Shown here: piece by piece, positions 21,777 through 29,397 of the stretch | Numbering within the stretch: the stretch's first letter is position 1 | Layout: every line of letters begins with the position of its first letter | Source of the DNA: a virus | Strand: one strand, 5' to 3' | Virus record (IMG/VR): IMGVR_UViG_3300032134_000134 | Span: 1-33,466 of that record | Length of the DNA stretch: 33,466 bases | Made by a program: the position numbers and the translations under genes | Notes under the pieces: generated by a model | What the model was told of the DNA's origin: nothing | The model's input: the letters and a program-made list of their open reading frames with translations, nothing else | Databases searched by the model: none

Positions 21777-23213
21777 CTATTCTTCACTGGGGAGGATGGA
21801 TGCCAGGACACGGCCGAGCTCGGCCTCCTGCTCCTGCTGGCGTACCAGAAAGGCGAGGGCCTCCTGGTCTGTCTCGATGTCAGGGTTGAGTCGCCGGGCC
21901 ATCGTGACTCGGGACACCAGCCCGAGGGCCTGCTCCCCGCTCAAGTTCTCGATGAGTAGCTTTCGTTCCTGCTGGGATAGGCCGAGGATCGCGTACTGGA
22001 TCTGATAGGCCCGCTCATCGACAGGGAGAGCAACGCCTCCATAGCTGTTGGCCAGGCGGGCCGCTGTGGCGAGGAGCTGCTGGTCGCCAGTCCGATTGGA
22101 GGGTTCTGCAGATCGTTGGGCTCTACGCTGGCCATCCCTGGAGACGATGATGGAGATTCCAGACTGCACTCCTGATGCCTGGAGGTCGCCGGGGTTGAGG
22201 CCGGCAAACACGGCCAGGCGCTCGGCATACGATCGGAGCGCCTCCACTCCCTCCATCGGAGCCATTCCAGGCGGGTAGGTGTCGATGCGGCCGGAGCTGT
22301 CCCGGGTGGACTGGAACTGCAGGATGGTTTTCTTGGAGACAGTGATCGTCTCCATGTTCCGACTCCCCTGCAATGTCCGGGTTGTTCCTGCTGGTAGCTG
22401 GAGGTCGATAGCCACCCGCTGTGGATTGGCCAGGTCATTGAACGCATCCCACCATGAGGTCCATCCGACGGCCAGCCGGAGGGTTCCCGCTACGATCTCA
22501 ATGCCCCGGCTCCAGTCGTAGAGCCGGTCCTGGAGGCGTGCATGGTAGAGGACATAGGGGAAGATCGGAGCGCCCGAGTCATCGATATACGGGTAGTCGG
22601 TGCTCCCCGCGTAGAATGCCGTCATGTCCTGACGTTGCCTGTCCTCATCGATCTCCTCGATGCGGAATACTGGATTCAACGGATCGGTGATATCCCATGT
22701 CTCAAACGTCTGGACGGTGATCGTGTTGCCCGAGTCGTCGGGCCGGGTTCTCTCCCGGAGCTCCTCGACCATGACAGCGCGGTCACTGTGGACCTTGGAT
22801 GCCTCGGTCTGGAGGATGTAGCCGGGCGATACGACCCGATAGCCAACCTCCTGAGAGGCAGACTCATTCACCGGCCAGTCCAGGCGTACAAAGCACTCCC
22901 GAATCCCTCGGGTGAACAGATCCCTCTCCTGCATTTTCGGCCACAGGAGGGGAGTGATGATGGATGCCAGATCCTCCTCACCCTCGATGAGCACGGTAGG
23001 AGGCTCATCGTATGAGACGGCCAGCTGCATCAGGGTGAGGAGGAATGTGTTCTCGGAGAGGTCGGGATTGATCTGGAGCTCGGCCGCCACCTCGGGCGCG
23101 TAGTCTCGGAGGATCTCAGCCCGGATATCGATCTCCTGATGGCCTCTCAGCAGGCGCTCTCTCCGGCGCTGCTCCTTGAGTCGGGAGGACTGGTCATCGA
23201 GGGAGTGTGGCAT
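21777..23213 (-). CDS. Portal protein
   Basis: A 478-aa protein between large terminase and scaffold. It has long alpha-helical and wing-like regions and portal-typical segments such as YGGVALPVDERAYQIQYAIL and a helical C-terminus (QEALAFLVRQQEQEAELGRV). Residues 75-110 (VLIEGEEDLASIITPLLWPK) and the Ser/Arg-rich QASGVQSGISIIVSRDG region fit a stem/crown layout. It forms the dodecameric DNA-entry ring. ATG at 23213 is 7 bp downstream of the terminase stop, with GGTGA upstream. Confidence 0.8.
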   Translation of the reverse strand: MPHSLDDQSSRLKEQRRRERLLRGHQEIDIRAEILRDYAPEVAAELQINPDLSENTFLLTLMQLAVSYDEPPTVLIEGEEDLASIITPLLWPKMQERDLFTRGIRECFVRLDWPVNESASQEVGYRVVSPGYILQTEASKVHSDRAVMVEELRERTRPDDSGNTITVQTFETWDITDPLNPVFRIEEIDEDRQRQDMTAFYAGSTDYPYIDDSGAPIFPYVLYHARLQDRLYDWSRGIEIVAGTLRLAVGWTSWWDAFNDLANPQRVAIDLQLPAGTTRTLQGSRNMETITVSKKTILQFQSTRDSSGRIDTYPPGMAPMEGVEALRSYAERLAVFAGLNPGDLQASGVQSGISIIVSRDGQRRAQRSAEPSNRTGDQQLLATAARLANSYGGVALPVDERAYQIQYAILGLSQQERKLLIENLSGEQALGLVSRVTMARRLNPDIETDQEALAFLVRQQEQEAELGRVLASILPSEE

Positions 23214-23219
23214 CGGTGT

Positions 23220-24617
23220 TCACCTTACGAGAGTCATGGAGGCGCCGGATCGGACGACCGGCGATAGCCAATGCTCCCCGATATAGCCCGCGGCGTCGAA
23301 TGGGTGCTTGAGGGAGTCATTCGCTCCCATCCAGTGACGATAGCTGTGGATGAGTCGAGTACAGTCCTGATGCACGTAGATCCGCTTCTCGACACAGGCC
23401 GAGGAGATGATCCGGGCTCGGGCCTTCACCGAGCCGGGCCCCTTGTATGGCGGCTTCATCTCGAATGGAGGCCGAGGCCGGCCGATCTCCCCAGCGATGG
23501 CCCGGTTGATGAGCTGATTGACGGTGGCTGCTATGCCTCTCCGGCCAGAGCTGTTGGAGTCTCCGCGGCCGATTGTGATCTGGTCGAAGTCCACTCCCCA
23601 AGGCTTGAGCACCTCATTGCGGAGTGCCTTGACCTCCTCGGCTTCCGTCATTCTCTCCGATGGGCTCCACTCGGCCAGGTAGTAGACAGCCACATCATCC
23701 CATCCCACCAGATACCAGACCGTGTTCCCGACCACCTCTCCCCAGTCGGCTCCGAGGCCGAGCTCGGAGAACTGAACATCGTTCAGGAACTCATCGTCCA
23801 CAATGTTCCCATCGGTGAACCCGGGAACCCTCCGGCCAATTGTGTAGCCCGTCCATTCAGCGAGAACCCGCTGGCCACGTTCCCAGCTCGGGGTATCCGC
23901 GATCATCTCCTCCACCCTGGCCTCGGAGAGGTGGGGAGCGTTCTCATGGCTGAGGATCGCCTTGAAGATGATCCAGCCCGGAGACTCGGGGCCGTTGCCT
24001 GTGACGGGATCTCCCTCCACCGTGTTCCGCAGCCAGGTGCAGGGCCGGCCAATCGGGGTGAGGGTTCCCCAGATGGGCGCGGACTTGACTCCCCCCCGCT
24101 TGATGAACTCTCCCCAGTGCGATCGCTTGGGCGGCTCGTCGAACCACTGCCAGGCGATGGTACCCGAGGACAGGGCCGTTACAGACTGGTCGCTCCCCTT
24201 GCCGATCATCAGGCTACCGTTGGCCAGGCCGACCGCTCGGATTCCCCGGTAGTAGTAGCCGCGGGCCTCATCGTAGGTGCAGCCCTCGGCCAGCACTCCA
24301 GGCGGTTCGATCTCCCGGAGCTTCTGACTGATCTTCGGCCATCCGTTCTTCAGGTCACTGGCCAGTATCCATCCCTCATTGGGGACATCGAGGGGAGGCC
24401 GGTATGGGTGCGTGCCTGTGGCGTGCCACCATGCCTCAGCGGCTCCAGCGCGTGTCTTCCCCATCTGGTTGCCAGCCAACAGGAGGCGCTTCCGGCTCTG
24501 GGATTGGTGGAATCGGGACTGTGGAGGGCTCTGGCCTCCCCATCCGGGCCAGTCCTCGATGTATCTGCGGAGGGGATTGACGCTGGCCTGCTGGCCTCCG
24601 GTGATCAGTGCGACCAA
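23220..24617 (-). CDS. terL: Terminase large subunit (ATPase/nuclease)
   Basis: A 465-aa packaging motor protein. Walker A is AGNQMGKT at residues 48-55, Walker B with the catalytic Glu is WQWFDEPP at 156-163. The nuclease domain shows Asp291 in LGADWGEVVG, Asp353 in GRGDSNSSG and Asp441 in KHPFDAAGYIGEH, the usual RNase H-like acidic triad layout. Start TTG at 24617 (MVALITGG) was used because no ATG or GTG occurs earlier and it is preceded by GGGGA; a TTG start is somewhat unusual here. It works with the small subunit and portal to pump DNA. Confidence 0.9.
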   Translation of the reverse strand: MVALITGGQQASVNPLRRYIEDWPGWGGQSPPQSRFHQSQSRKRLLLAGNQMGKTRAGAAEAWWHATGTHPYRPPLDVPNEGWILASDLKNGWPKISQKLREIEPPGVLAEGCTYDEARGYYYRGIRAVGLANGSLMIGKGSDQSVTALSSGTIAWQWFDEPPKRSHWGEFIKRGGVKSAPIWGTLTPIGRPCTWLRNTVEGDPVTGNGPESPGWIIFKAILSHENAPHLSEARVEEMIADTPSWERGQRVLAEWTGYTIGRRVPGFTDGNIVDDEFLNDVQFSELGLGADWGEVVGNTVWYLVGWDDVAVYYLAEWSPSERMTEAEEVKALRNEVLKPWGVDFDQITIGRGDSNSSGRRGIAATVNQLINRAIAGEIGRPRPPFEMKPPYKGPGSVKARARIISSACVEKRIYVHQDCTRLIHSYRHWMGANDSLKHPFDAAGYIGEHWLSPVVRSGASMTLVR

Positions 24618-24669
24618 TTCTATATCCCCGACAAAACGGCTATAAAACCGACGTTGGACCGTGGGGAGA

Positions 24670-25083
24670 TCAAGTGGTCGGAACCATCATGGCAGGGGGG
24701 GCGGGCTGGCACTGTGAGCAGGGGTAGAGCTGTGGCACTGATTCACGCCCGGTGTCCCGGCAGGTCTGGCAGACGTAGTCCGGCTCATCGATAGACGGAG
24801 GCTCGTTTACAACGTCGTAGGTGGCCGAGAAGATACTGTCTTGGCATGGGTAAAACTCGCCTTCTATGCCCCGGAGTACCCAACCTGTGGCGGTAACTAC
24901 ATACAGATTGTCATCAGCACCAGCCAGCCCGCTGATCTTGTCGCAAAAGGTTCCCATGGAGGTCTTGACTTTCGCCAGCGATCCGCCGTTGTGGTGAACC
25001 CATGCGATGATCTGATCGGCGCTCTCCTCTGAGCCGTCGAACTGCATCGCCTCGATCTCGATGGGCTTCTTTCTGTATTTCAT
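24670..25083 (-). CDS. Small phage protein (MKYRKKPIEIEAMQF family) with C-terminal zinc ribbon
   Basis: The N-terminus MKYRKKPIEIEAMQFDGS and GWVLRGIEGEFYPCQDSIFS (about 67-86) match a widespread phage family of unknown role. Added at the C-terminus is YVCQTCRDTGRE followed by YPCSQCQ, a CxxC...CxxC candidate zinc ribbon. The same CxTCR wording occurs at the end of the protein at 78-455. It overlaps the terminase small subunit by ATGA. The usual family members are this long without the ribbon, so the extension is unusual. Confidence 0.6.
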   Translation of the reverse strand: MKYRKKPIEIEAMQFDGSEESADQIIAWVHHNGGSLAKVKTSMGTFCDKISGLAGADDNLYVVTATGWVLRGIEGEFYPCQDSIFSATYDVVNEPPSIDEPDYVCQTCRDTGRESVPQLYPCSQCQPAPPAMMVPTT

Positions 25084-25754
25084 GCTTGTTTCCTCACAGC
25101 ATCGTTGACAGCCGCCTCAGCCACCCGGAGGGCGCTCCGGTTGGTCTGGAGCGCCTCGGAGAGCAGGCGCGGGCCGAGGTCGGTGATGGCCTGTGCAATG
25201 GCGGCCCTCCCCTCGGGCGAGGTGTAGTCGATCTCCGCGGTCCCCTCGGCATCGGAGAGCCGATCCTCCAGCTCCAGCGACTTGCCGATGGTATCGAGGT
25301 GCTGGGTGTATGCCTTGGTGTAGGTGCCGAACTGGCTGGCCGTCAGGGGCTCAGCGTTCTCCGGCTCACAGATCGGACACTGGAGGCCGGTGTCAAGCAT
25401 GGCCACGATGCGCCGGGTGATTCGCCGGAGTGCAGGCCGGTCAACAGGGCCGATCGCGCGGGCGCGCCGGGAGCTCCTCCTCTCCTCCATCTCTACCCGA
25501 TGCGCTTCTCGTTTCTTGCGCTTCTCGTCGGGGTCGTGGGTTCTACCCCCAGGCCGGCGCATCGGCAACACGTTGGTGTCGGCTGCTTTCTGTGTAACAG
25601 GGCGTTGCAGGAGGCCCCGAGCACGCCATCGGGAGAGCCATACACGCATGGTTGGCCAGGACACATCGAGCCTATCTGCTGTCGCTCTGGGATCGTTCCC
25701 GGCTTGGATAGCAGCGAGGGCAAGGGCCTTCTGAGGATGCGGAGCGCGGGCCAT
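25080..25754 (-). CDS. terS: Terminase small subunit-like protein
   Basis: A 224-aa protein. Residues 12-46 (LAAIQAGNDPRATADRLDVS then WPTMRVWLSRWRARG) form an HTH of the kind used by small terminases to bind DNA. A basic linker (about 75-110, PDEKRKKREAHRVEMEERR) is followed by a CPIC site near residue 127 and a helical C-terminus. The gene is directly upstream of the large subunit with one gene between. The promoter upstream carries GCAACAATG inverted repeats. No ribosome-binding site precedes ATG 25754. Symbol based on position and HTH; family identity is moderately sure. Confidence 0.65.
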   Translation of the reverse strand: MARAPHPQKALALAAIQAGNDPRATADRLDVSWPTMRVWLSRWRARGLLQRPVTQKAADTNVLPMRRPGGRTHDPDEKRKKREAHRVEMEERRSSRRARAIGPVDRPALRRITRRIVAMLDTGLQCPICEPENAEPLTASQFGTYTKAYTQHLDTIGKSLELEDRLSDAEGTAEIDYTSPEGRAAIAQAITDLGPRLLSEALQTNRSALRVAEAAVNDAVRKQA

Positions 25755-25762
25755 GTGGGGAC

Positions 25763-25790
25763 ATCATACCGGATTGTCTACAGGGTGCAA
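25763..25790 (-). promoter_or_regulatory. Promoter just upstream of terS
   Basis: On the minus strand TTGCAC (25785-25790), a 16-bp spacer and TATGAT (25763-25768, 5 of 6 matches to TATAAT). Transcription would begin within about 3 nt of the terS ATG (25754), so the message would be almost leaderless. The -35 sits inside the inverted repeat. Confidence 0.6.
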
Positions 25791-25831
25791 CAATGGCATT
25801 GTTGCGGGGCTCATTGTTGCAGGCGTTGCAA
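25787..25831. promoter_or_regulatory. GCAACAATG/CATTGTTGC operator cluster (possible pac or regulator site)
   Basis: GCAACAATG (25787-25795) and CATTGTTGC (25797-25805) form a perfect 9-bp inverted repeat around one base. A third copy, CATTGTTGC, is at 25812-25820, and GTTGCAAC follows at 25824-25831. The cluster overlaps the terS promoter. It may bind a late regulator, or be the DNA site of the small terminase (pac/cos). Confidence 0.7.
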
Positions 25832-25834
25832 CGG

Positions 25835-26041
25835 CTATCCAGGCGGGCTCTCCAGTGCGGCCTGTGCGGTCTGAGCCAGCCAGGTGCAGATGTGCTGAGC
25901 CGGATCGGGGAGCTCCTCATGGAGGCGGTACTCGGTATCGGAGATGAGCTGTCCTGATGGCGATCGGCTGATGGTGATTGTGATGGTGGCGATCGGCTCG
26001 GTGGTTGGCTCTCGGTGAGCATCGAGGTGGACGATGTTCAT
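25835..26041 (-). CDS. Hypothetical protein, 68 aa
   Basis: Not recognised. MNIVHLDAHREPTTEPIATI..., acidic to neutral, with one predicted strand-rich middle (ATITITISRSPSGQLISD) and a helical C-terminus. ATG at 26041 overlaps the upstream stop (ATGA). It is part of a run of small genes between the ParB-like gene and terminase. Confidence 0.5.
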   Translation of the reverse strand: MNIVHLDAHREPTTEPIATITITISRSPSGQLISDTEYRLHEELPDPAQHICTWLAQTAQAALESPPG

Positions 26042-26337
26042 TGGTGGGGCTCAATGTCGAGGGAGGGATGGTGCAGGGCCGAGGCTACCCACAGATCAGA
26101 TAGGCCAGGGAGCACCCCAGCAGGATCAGGGCCAGGCCCTCCACCCGGGAGAGGCTCGGGCTGTGGAGGTATCGGCGGAGCCGGCTCATAGAGCGACGGC
26201 CGGATGATGGGGTCCAGCCATCCCCAGAGGGCCAGCAGGGTGAGGGAGGCCGCGCAACCCGGGGGAGTCACCAGCCAGCAGGCCAGGCAGTAGCCGAGGA
26301 GCAGGGGGAGCTCGTCGCTGGCTCTGTGGTCGGGCAT
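26038..26337 (-). CDS. Small membrane protein, 99 aa
   Basis: Residues 10-24 (LPLLLGYCLACWLVT) and 27-46 (GCAASLTLLALWGWLDPII) are two hydrophobic segments, followed by a Pro/Gly-rich tail (PPIPPQPEPLPGGGPGPDPA). Two membrane segments plus a soluble tail resemble a holin or antiholin, but it lies far from the endolysin, so this is only one reading. The stop overlaps the next start. Confidence 0.5.
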   Translation of the reverse strand: MPDHRASDELPLLLGYCLACWLVTPPGCAASLTLLALWGWLDPIIRPSLYEPAPPIPPQPEPLPGGGPGPDPAGVLPGLSDLWVASALHHPSLDIEPHQ

Positions 26338-26340
26338 GGC

Positions 26341-26601
26341 TCATTGAACAGTTTTCTGCAGCGCTGCAGAAGACAGTGAGAGGGGGAAGTTCTCCCGGTA
26401 TCGATTGAACCGCTCGGGGTAGATCATGGCCGCGGTGGAGAGCTCACATCTAATCACCTGTACATCGAGGCCGATCTGGCGGAGGCCCTCCGCGATGAGG
26501 AGGCCAATGCCGAGCGGGTAGAGGGCGCCGCCATCAAACCGGCTGAGGTCGTCGCCGGGCATGGGGCTCCAGCGGAGGTGAGCCAACATCAGGCAACCCA
26601 T
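26341..26601 (-). CDS. Hypothetical protein, 86 aa
   Basis: Not recognised. Residues 20-55 read as beta/alpha (FDGGALYPLGIGLLIAEGLR then IGLDVQVIRCELST). The longest reading starts at 26601; an internal ATG at 26589 (MLAHLRW) gives TGATG overlap with the upstream stop, which is the habit here, and would remove four residues. No ribosome site supports either. Confidence 0.5.
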   Translation of the reverse strand: MGCLMLAHLRWSPMPGDDLSRFDGGALYPLGIGLLIAEGLRQIGLDVQVIRCELSTAAMIYPERFNRYRENFPLSLSSAALQKTVQ

Positions 26602-26783
26602 CCCGGGGGGAGCATGTCGAGGAGATCCCGCCCGAGGGTATCGGTGATGGCCTCGGTATCCGCGGCCTCATGGATGGCCCGGATCAGGAGCCGGATGGCT
26701 GCTCTCTGCTGAGACTGGACGACCAGGGCCGGGGTATCGTCCAGCTGGCCGGAGGGAGGACTGGCGAGGCGCGAACGGCTCAT
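26589..26783 (-). CDS. Hypothetical protein, 64 aa
   Basis: Not recognised. Residues 25-60 (SQQRAAIRLLIRAIHEAADT then DTLGRDLLDMLP) are helical and probably amphipathic. ATG at 26783 overlaps the upstream stop (ATGA at 26780). Likely part of the same translationally coupled chain. Confidence 0.5.
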   Translation of the reverse strand: MSRSRLASPPSGQLDDTPALVVQSQQRAAIRLLIRAIHEAADTEAITDTLGRDLLDMLPPGWVA

Positions 26784-27046
26784 CCCTGCTCCTCCCTGCT
26801 CACCAGCTGGAGGACGTTGTCCGGCTCATCGTCCAGCTCGGCCTCCATGTCCATGCGCTGAGGTGGGGAGCCGAGGGAGGCGGACAGGCCAAATTCGCTG
26901 CTGTAGACACCGCTCAGTGTCTCTCCTGTCTGGCCCTCTGCGGCGACATACAGAGCGCCGGATCTTCGGTCATATCGAAGCACCGTATCCCCGATGATCT
27001 CGATGGTGGCGATCTGTCCGGCGCTGTCTCGGTTGATCCTGATCAT
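26780..27046 (-). CDS. Hypothetical acidic protein, 88 aa
   Basis: Not recognised. N-terminus is beta-rich (MIRINRDSAGQIATIEIIGD) and the C-terminus is acidic (MEAELDDEPDNVLQLVSREE). ATG at 27046 overlaps the upstream stop (ATGA) and has GAGGAGGA directly before it. No membrane segment or signal peptide. Confidence 0.5.
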   Translation of the reverse strand: MIRINRDSAGQIATIEIIGDTVLRYDRRSGALYVAAEGQTGETLSGVYSSEFGLSASLGSPPQRMDMEAELDDEPDNVLQLVSREEQG

Positions 27047-27165
27047 TCCTCCTCCTCATCGTCCAGGTATGCCTGATAGGCGCGGTCGAGGAGCATCACC
27101 GGGAACACCCAGGCCATGGCCAGGACAATGGATATGGACAGCAGGGTGACAGTGATACCGCTCAC
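27043..27165 (-). CDS. Small membrane protein, 40 aa
   Basis: MSGITVTLLSISIVLAMAWV... with one hydrophobic helix (about 4-26) followed by an acidic tail, LDDEEEE. GTG at 27165 overlaps the upstream stop (GTGA) and the TGA at 27043 overlaps the next ATG. The shared overlaps at both ends support a real gene. Function unknown. Confidence 0.5.
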   Translation of the reverse strand: MSGITVTLLSISIVLAMAWVFPVMLLDRAYQAYLDDEEEE

Positions 27166-27338
27166 TCCTCAGACTCCACAACGACGGGAGAACGCCGGTA
27201 GTCCGGCCAGAGTGTGATCATGGCCCGGAGGGTCTGAGAGTAGGTAGAATCCCCCCTGCTGGCCCGGATACGCTCCAGCTTGGCCAGGAGCATAGCCGGA
27301 GCTCGGAACTGGAGCCGGGTGGATTTGACCTCTGGCAT
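27162..27338 (-). CDS. Ribbon-helix-helix/CopG-like small DNA-binding protein, 58 aa
   Basis: The ATG at 27338 has AGGAGA upstream and is preferred over a GTG at 27365. MPEVKSTRLQFRAPAMLLAK then LERIRASRGDSTYSQTLRAM fits an Arc/CopG ribbon-helix-helix: an N-terminal strand followed by two helices. It may be a transcription regulator or replication accessory, one of three such candidates in this phage. Confidence 0.55.
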   Translation of the reverse strand: MPEVKSTRLQFRAPAMLLAKLERIRASRGDSTYSQTLRAMITLWPDYRRSPVVVESEE

Positions 27339-27385
27339 CGGGGATCTCCTGTCATACAATGTCACACAAACAGGATCGGCTCCCC

Positions 27386-28297
27386 CTAATTATCAGGCGT
27401 CGGTATCGGATTGCAGTCGAGGGTAGCCCGGAGCAGATCCCGGGCCTCCACCTCCACCGGGCTCATCATCGCCCCGATGGCATCGAGGATGTCCAGCAGG
27501 GCCTCGGCCAGATTGCGGTTCAGGTAGATGTCTCCCCGATCGGGCCTGTCTCGGATGGGAACCACCGGATCGACTGGAGGGGGGGGAGGTGGAGCCGTGT
27601 GAGCCCGGAGCTGCTGGCGTGCTACCGAGCGGGCCTCCTTGTCAGTAGGAGCGGCCTCGATGGCTCGGGTGATGTGCTCCTGGTCGGCCCGGGGTAGTCT
27701 CGCGATTCTGGCCGCGGTGGTCACAGCCGATCGGCCCTGCTCCACTGCATTGGCCAGGCCGTCCACGCCATCCCTCCGAACCACCCGAGCCTGATAGACT
27801 GAGGAGCCGGATACGTTGAATTGCTCCCCGGCCATGTCTCGGGACTGTGGCGCTGGTTTTGTCGCATAAGTTTTTTTTACCTTAAGCGATAGCTCCTCGT
27901 GGTCATCGGCATTATCGGCGTTTTCTCCCCAGCGTAATTCGTTGGTTTTTTTCGCGGCCTCCTGCTGTCTGGTTCGGGCTCTGGCCGTCCACAGCTCCTC
28001 GAAACGCTCGGCAGCCATGGCCCGCTGAGAGGTGGTGAGGTGGCGCCGTTTCAGGTTGAGGCTCATCACCCACTGGAGGGGATCGACCTCCGGGCTGAGA
28101 TCCTCCAGGCGGACATATCGGGGCTCCACCCGGGCCAGGTCACAGGCCATGTATCGATTGCGGCCGTCGATGATCTGCTCCTGGTAGAGCACGATGTCCT
28201 GCAGCAGGCCGTTCGATGAGATGTCCTCCGCGAGCTCCTCAAGCCGCGGCCGGGAGAGCATGGGGAAGATTGCGGCGAATGGATGAAAGGCGGTCAT
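27386..28297 (-). CDS. ParB-like nuclease-domain protein
   Basis: A 303-aa protein. Residues 14-60 (LSRPRLEELAEDISSNGLLQ followed by DGRNRYMACDL at 44-54) match the ParB/Srx domain, with the GRNR motif that binds nucleotide in CTP-dependent ParB proteins and is found in many phage ParB-like nucleases. A helical region (about 75-235) and a Pro-rich linker (PPPPPPVDPVVP) follow. No ParA ATPase is encoded. Plausible roles are regulation of DNA or partition-like binding; it is common in phages without being a true partition system. ATG at 28297 overlaps the upstream stop. Confidence 0.7.
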   Translation of the reverse strand: MTAFHPFAAIFPMLSRPRLEELAEDISSNGLLQDIVLYQEQIIDGRNRYMACDLARVEPRYVRLEDLSPEVDPLQWVMSLNLKRRHLTTSQRAMAAERFEELWTARARTRQQEAAKKTNELRWGENADNADDHEELSLKVKKTYATKPAPQSRDMAGEQFNVSGSSVYQARVVRRDGVDGLANAVEQGRSAVTTAARIARLPRADQEHITRAIEAAPTDKEARSVARQQLRAHTAPPPPPPVDPVVPIRDRPDRGDIYLNRNLAEALLDILDAIGAMMSPVEVEARDLLRATLDCNPIPTPDN

Positions 28298-28704
28298 TGT
28301 TTGGCCGGGGTGGTGAGGGAGTCGAGAAGGATGCTGATCTCATGGCGGATACGGTCATGTGTCCATCGTGCGGATCCGTCAGAGAAGTAGCCGCGCCGAT
28401 GCTGGCCGCTTACGGTCTTCACCCTGTAAGCAACGATCTCGCCTGTTCTCCACCACCAGACCGCACCAATGCGCCAGTTTGGTTTGGATCTAAAAATGGC
28501 GCGATCACAGCCGCGCCGTGTCTTTCTATCGGTGGTGTCGTGCCATCCCTGATTCTGGACGATCTCACCCTTGCTGGCGATCCAGGCATCGGGCGGGGAT
28601 TCAAGGGGTGAGATCGTAAAATCGAGAGCTTCTCCTGAAATGGTCAGCTCTCCCATGGCATCGGAAATGGTGACGGTTCCATATCGGCCTTTGATCGCGG
28701 TCAT
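28294..28704 (-). CDS. Hypothetical protein, 136 aa
   Basis: Not recognised. N-terminal half is beta-rich (GRYGTVTISDAMGELTISGE), the middle contains a Trp-rich stretch (SKPNWRIGAVWWWRTGEIVA) and the C-terminus is helical (RIRHEISILLDSLTTPAKQ). Position upstream of the ParB-domain gene, with ATGA overlap. The WW-containing strand may be a nucleic-acid or glycan-binding surface, though this is guesswork. Confidence 0.55.
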   Translation of the reverse strand: MTAIKGRYGTVTISDAMGELTISGEALDFTISPLESPPDAWIASKGEIVQNQGWHDTTDRKTRRGCDRAIFRSKPNWRIGAVWWWRTGEIVAYRVKTVSGQHRRGYFSDGSARWTHDRIRHEISILLDSLTTPAKQ

Positions 28705-28722
28705 TGTTGGTTGTCCATAGGT

Positions 28723-29340
28723 TTACTCACAGGTTGTGGAGAAGGTTGGAGGGGGGAGAGGTGAGGCCATACGCGCCCCACTGGACAGGGGATCGGAGGT
28801 GTATGGCCCTGGCCATGCGGGATCTGGATCGTCCGTCAGTGCGATGGGACAGTGGATAGGCGTGGCAATCGGAGGCCCTATTGTTCTATGTGCGCATCGT
28901 TTGAGCCCGGCCTTGATAGCTGACCAACGACGGTCGATATCCCTCTTTGCTCGCTTGATGGCCTCGAGGGGGATGAGCCGGAGTGGTACGACGTGCATTC
29001 GGATACGCCTCGGGGTGTGTCGATCTCCCCGATAGGCAACGTGGATGTGTCCGAGCTCCTCCAGCCACAGGATGAGGCGGTCTGCAGTGCGACGGCTCAC
29101 TCCCCACCTCATCGCACCGTAGATCCCCGCCATGGGGAACACACCGACCTCTCGGGACTGACGCCAGAACAGATCACAGATCGCCGCTGCCTCACGGTGG
29201 TTGGCACCGATGGAGGTGGCCAGATCCCGGAGGCTGGAGCCGGCCCATTGCCAGGCGCGTTGTAGCTGGCCAGTGAGCACCACAGGACAGTCGTTGTCCG
29301 GGTGGGATGACACATGGGGCTGCGATGGGTTATTGTTCAT
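28723..29340 (-). CDS. Winged-helix DNA-binding protein (replication-initiator-like)
   Basis: A 205-aa protein. Residues about 35-58 (SLRDLATSIGANHREAAAIC) and 73-100 (YGAMRWGVSRRTADRLILWL then EELGHIHV) form a helix-turn-helix and wing, as in phage replication or transcription initiators. The C-terminal part is basic then Pro/Ser-rich. It follows the hairpin at 29354-29387. A DNA-binding role in replication is inferred from neighbours (primase, RHH proteins), not proven. Confidence 0.55.
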   Translation of the reverse strand: MNNNPSQPHVSSHPDNDCPVVLTGQLQRAWQWAGSSLRDLATSIGANHREAAAICDLFWRQSREVGVFPMAGIYGAMRWGVSRRTADRLILWLEELGHIHVAYRGDRHTPRRIRMHVVPLRLIPLEAIKRAKRDIDRRWSAIKAGLKRCAHRTIGPPIATPIHCPIALTDDPDPAWPGPYTSDPLSSGARMASPLPPPTFSTTCE

Positions 29341-29353
29341 TTGGTGATCTGTT

Positions 29354-29396
29354 GAGGCGCCGGTTTCTTTGTGGAGTCCGGCGCCTCTTTATTTAT
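29354..29396 (+). terminator. Strong hairpin with T-run, oriented against the minus-strand operon
   Basis: GAGGCGCCGG (29354-29363) pairs perfectly with CCGGCGCCTC (29378-29387), a 10-bp stem with a 14-nt loop, followed by TTTATTTAT. It is a good rho-independent terminator for plus-strand transcription. On the minus strand the sequence after the hairpin is AACAG, so it is not a terminator for the operon it lies in. Confidence 0.8.
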
Positions 29397-29397
29397 A

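Noticed and set aside
23271-24794. A 507-aa plus-strand ORF opposite the terminase
   Set aside because: It is the antisense of the terL gene in GC-rich DNA, has no ribosome site or recognisable motif, and conflicts with a clear Walker/nuclease gene.
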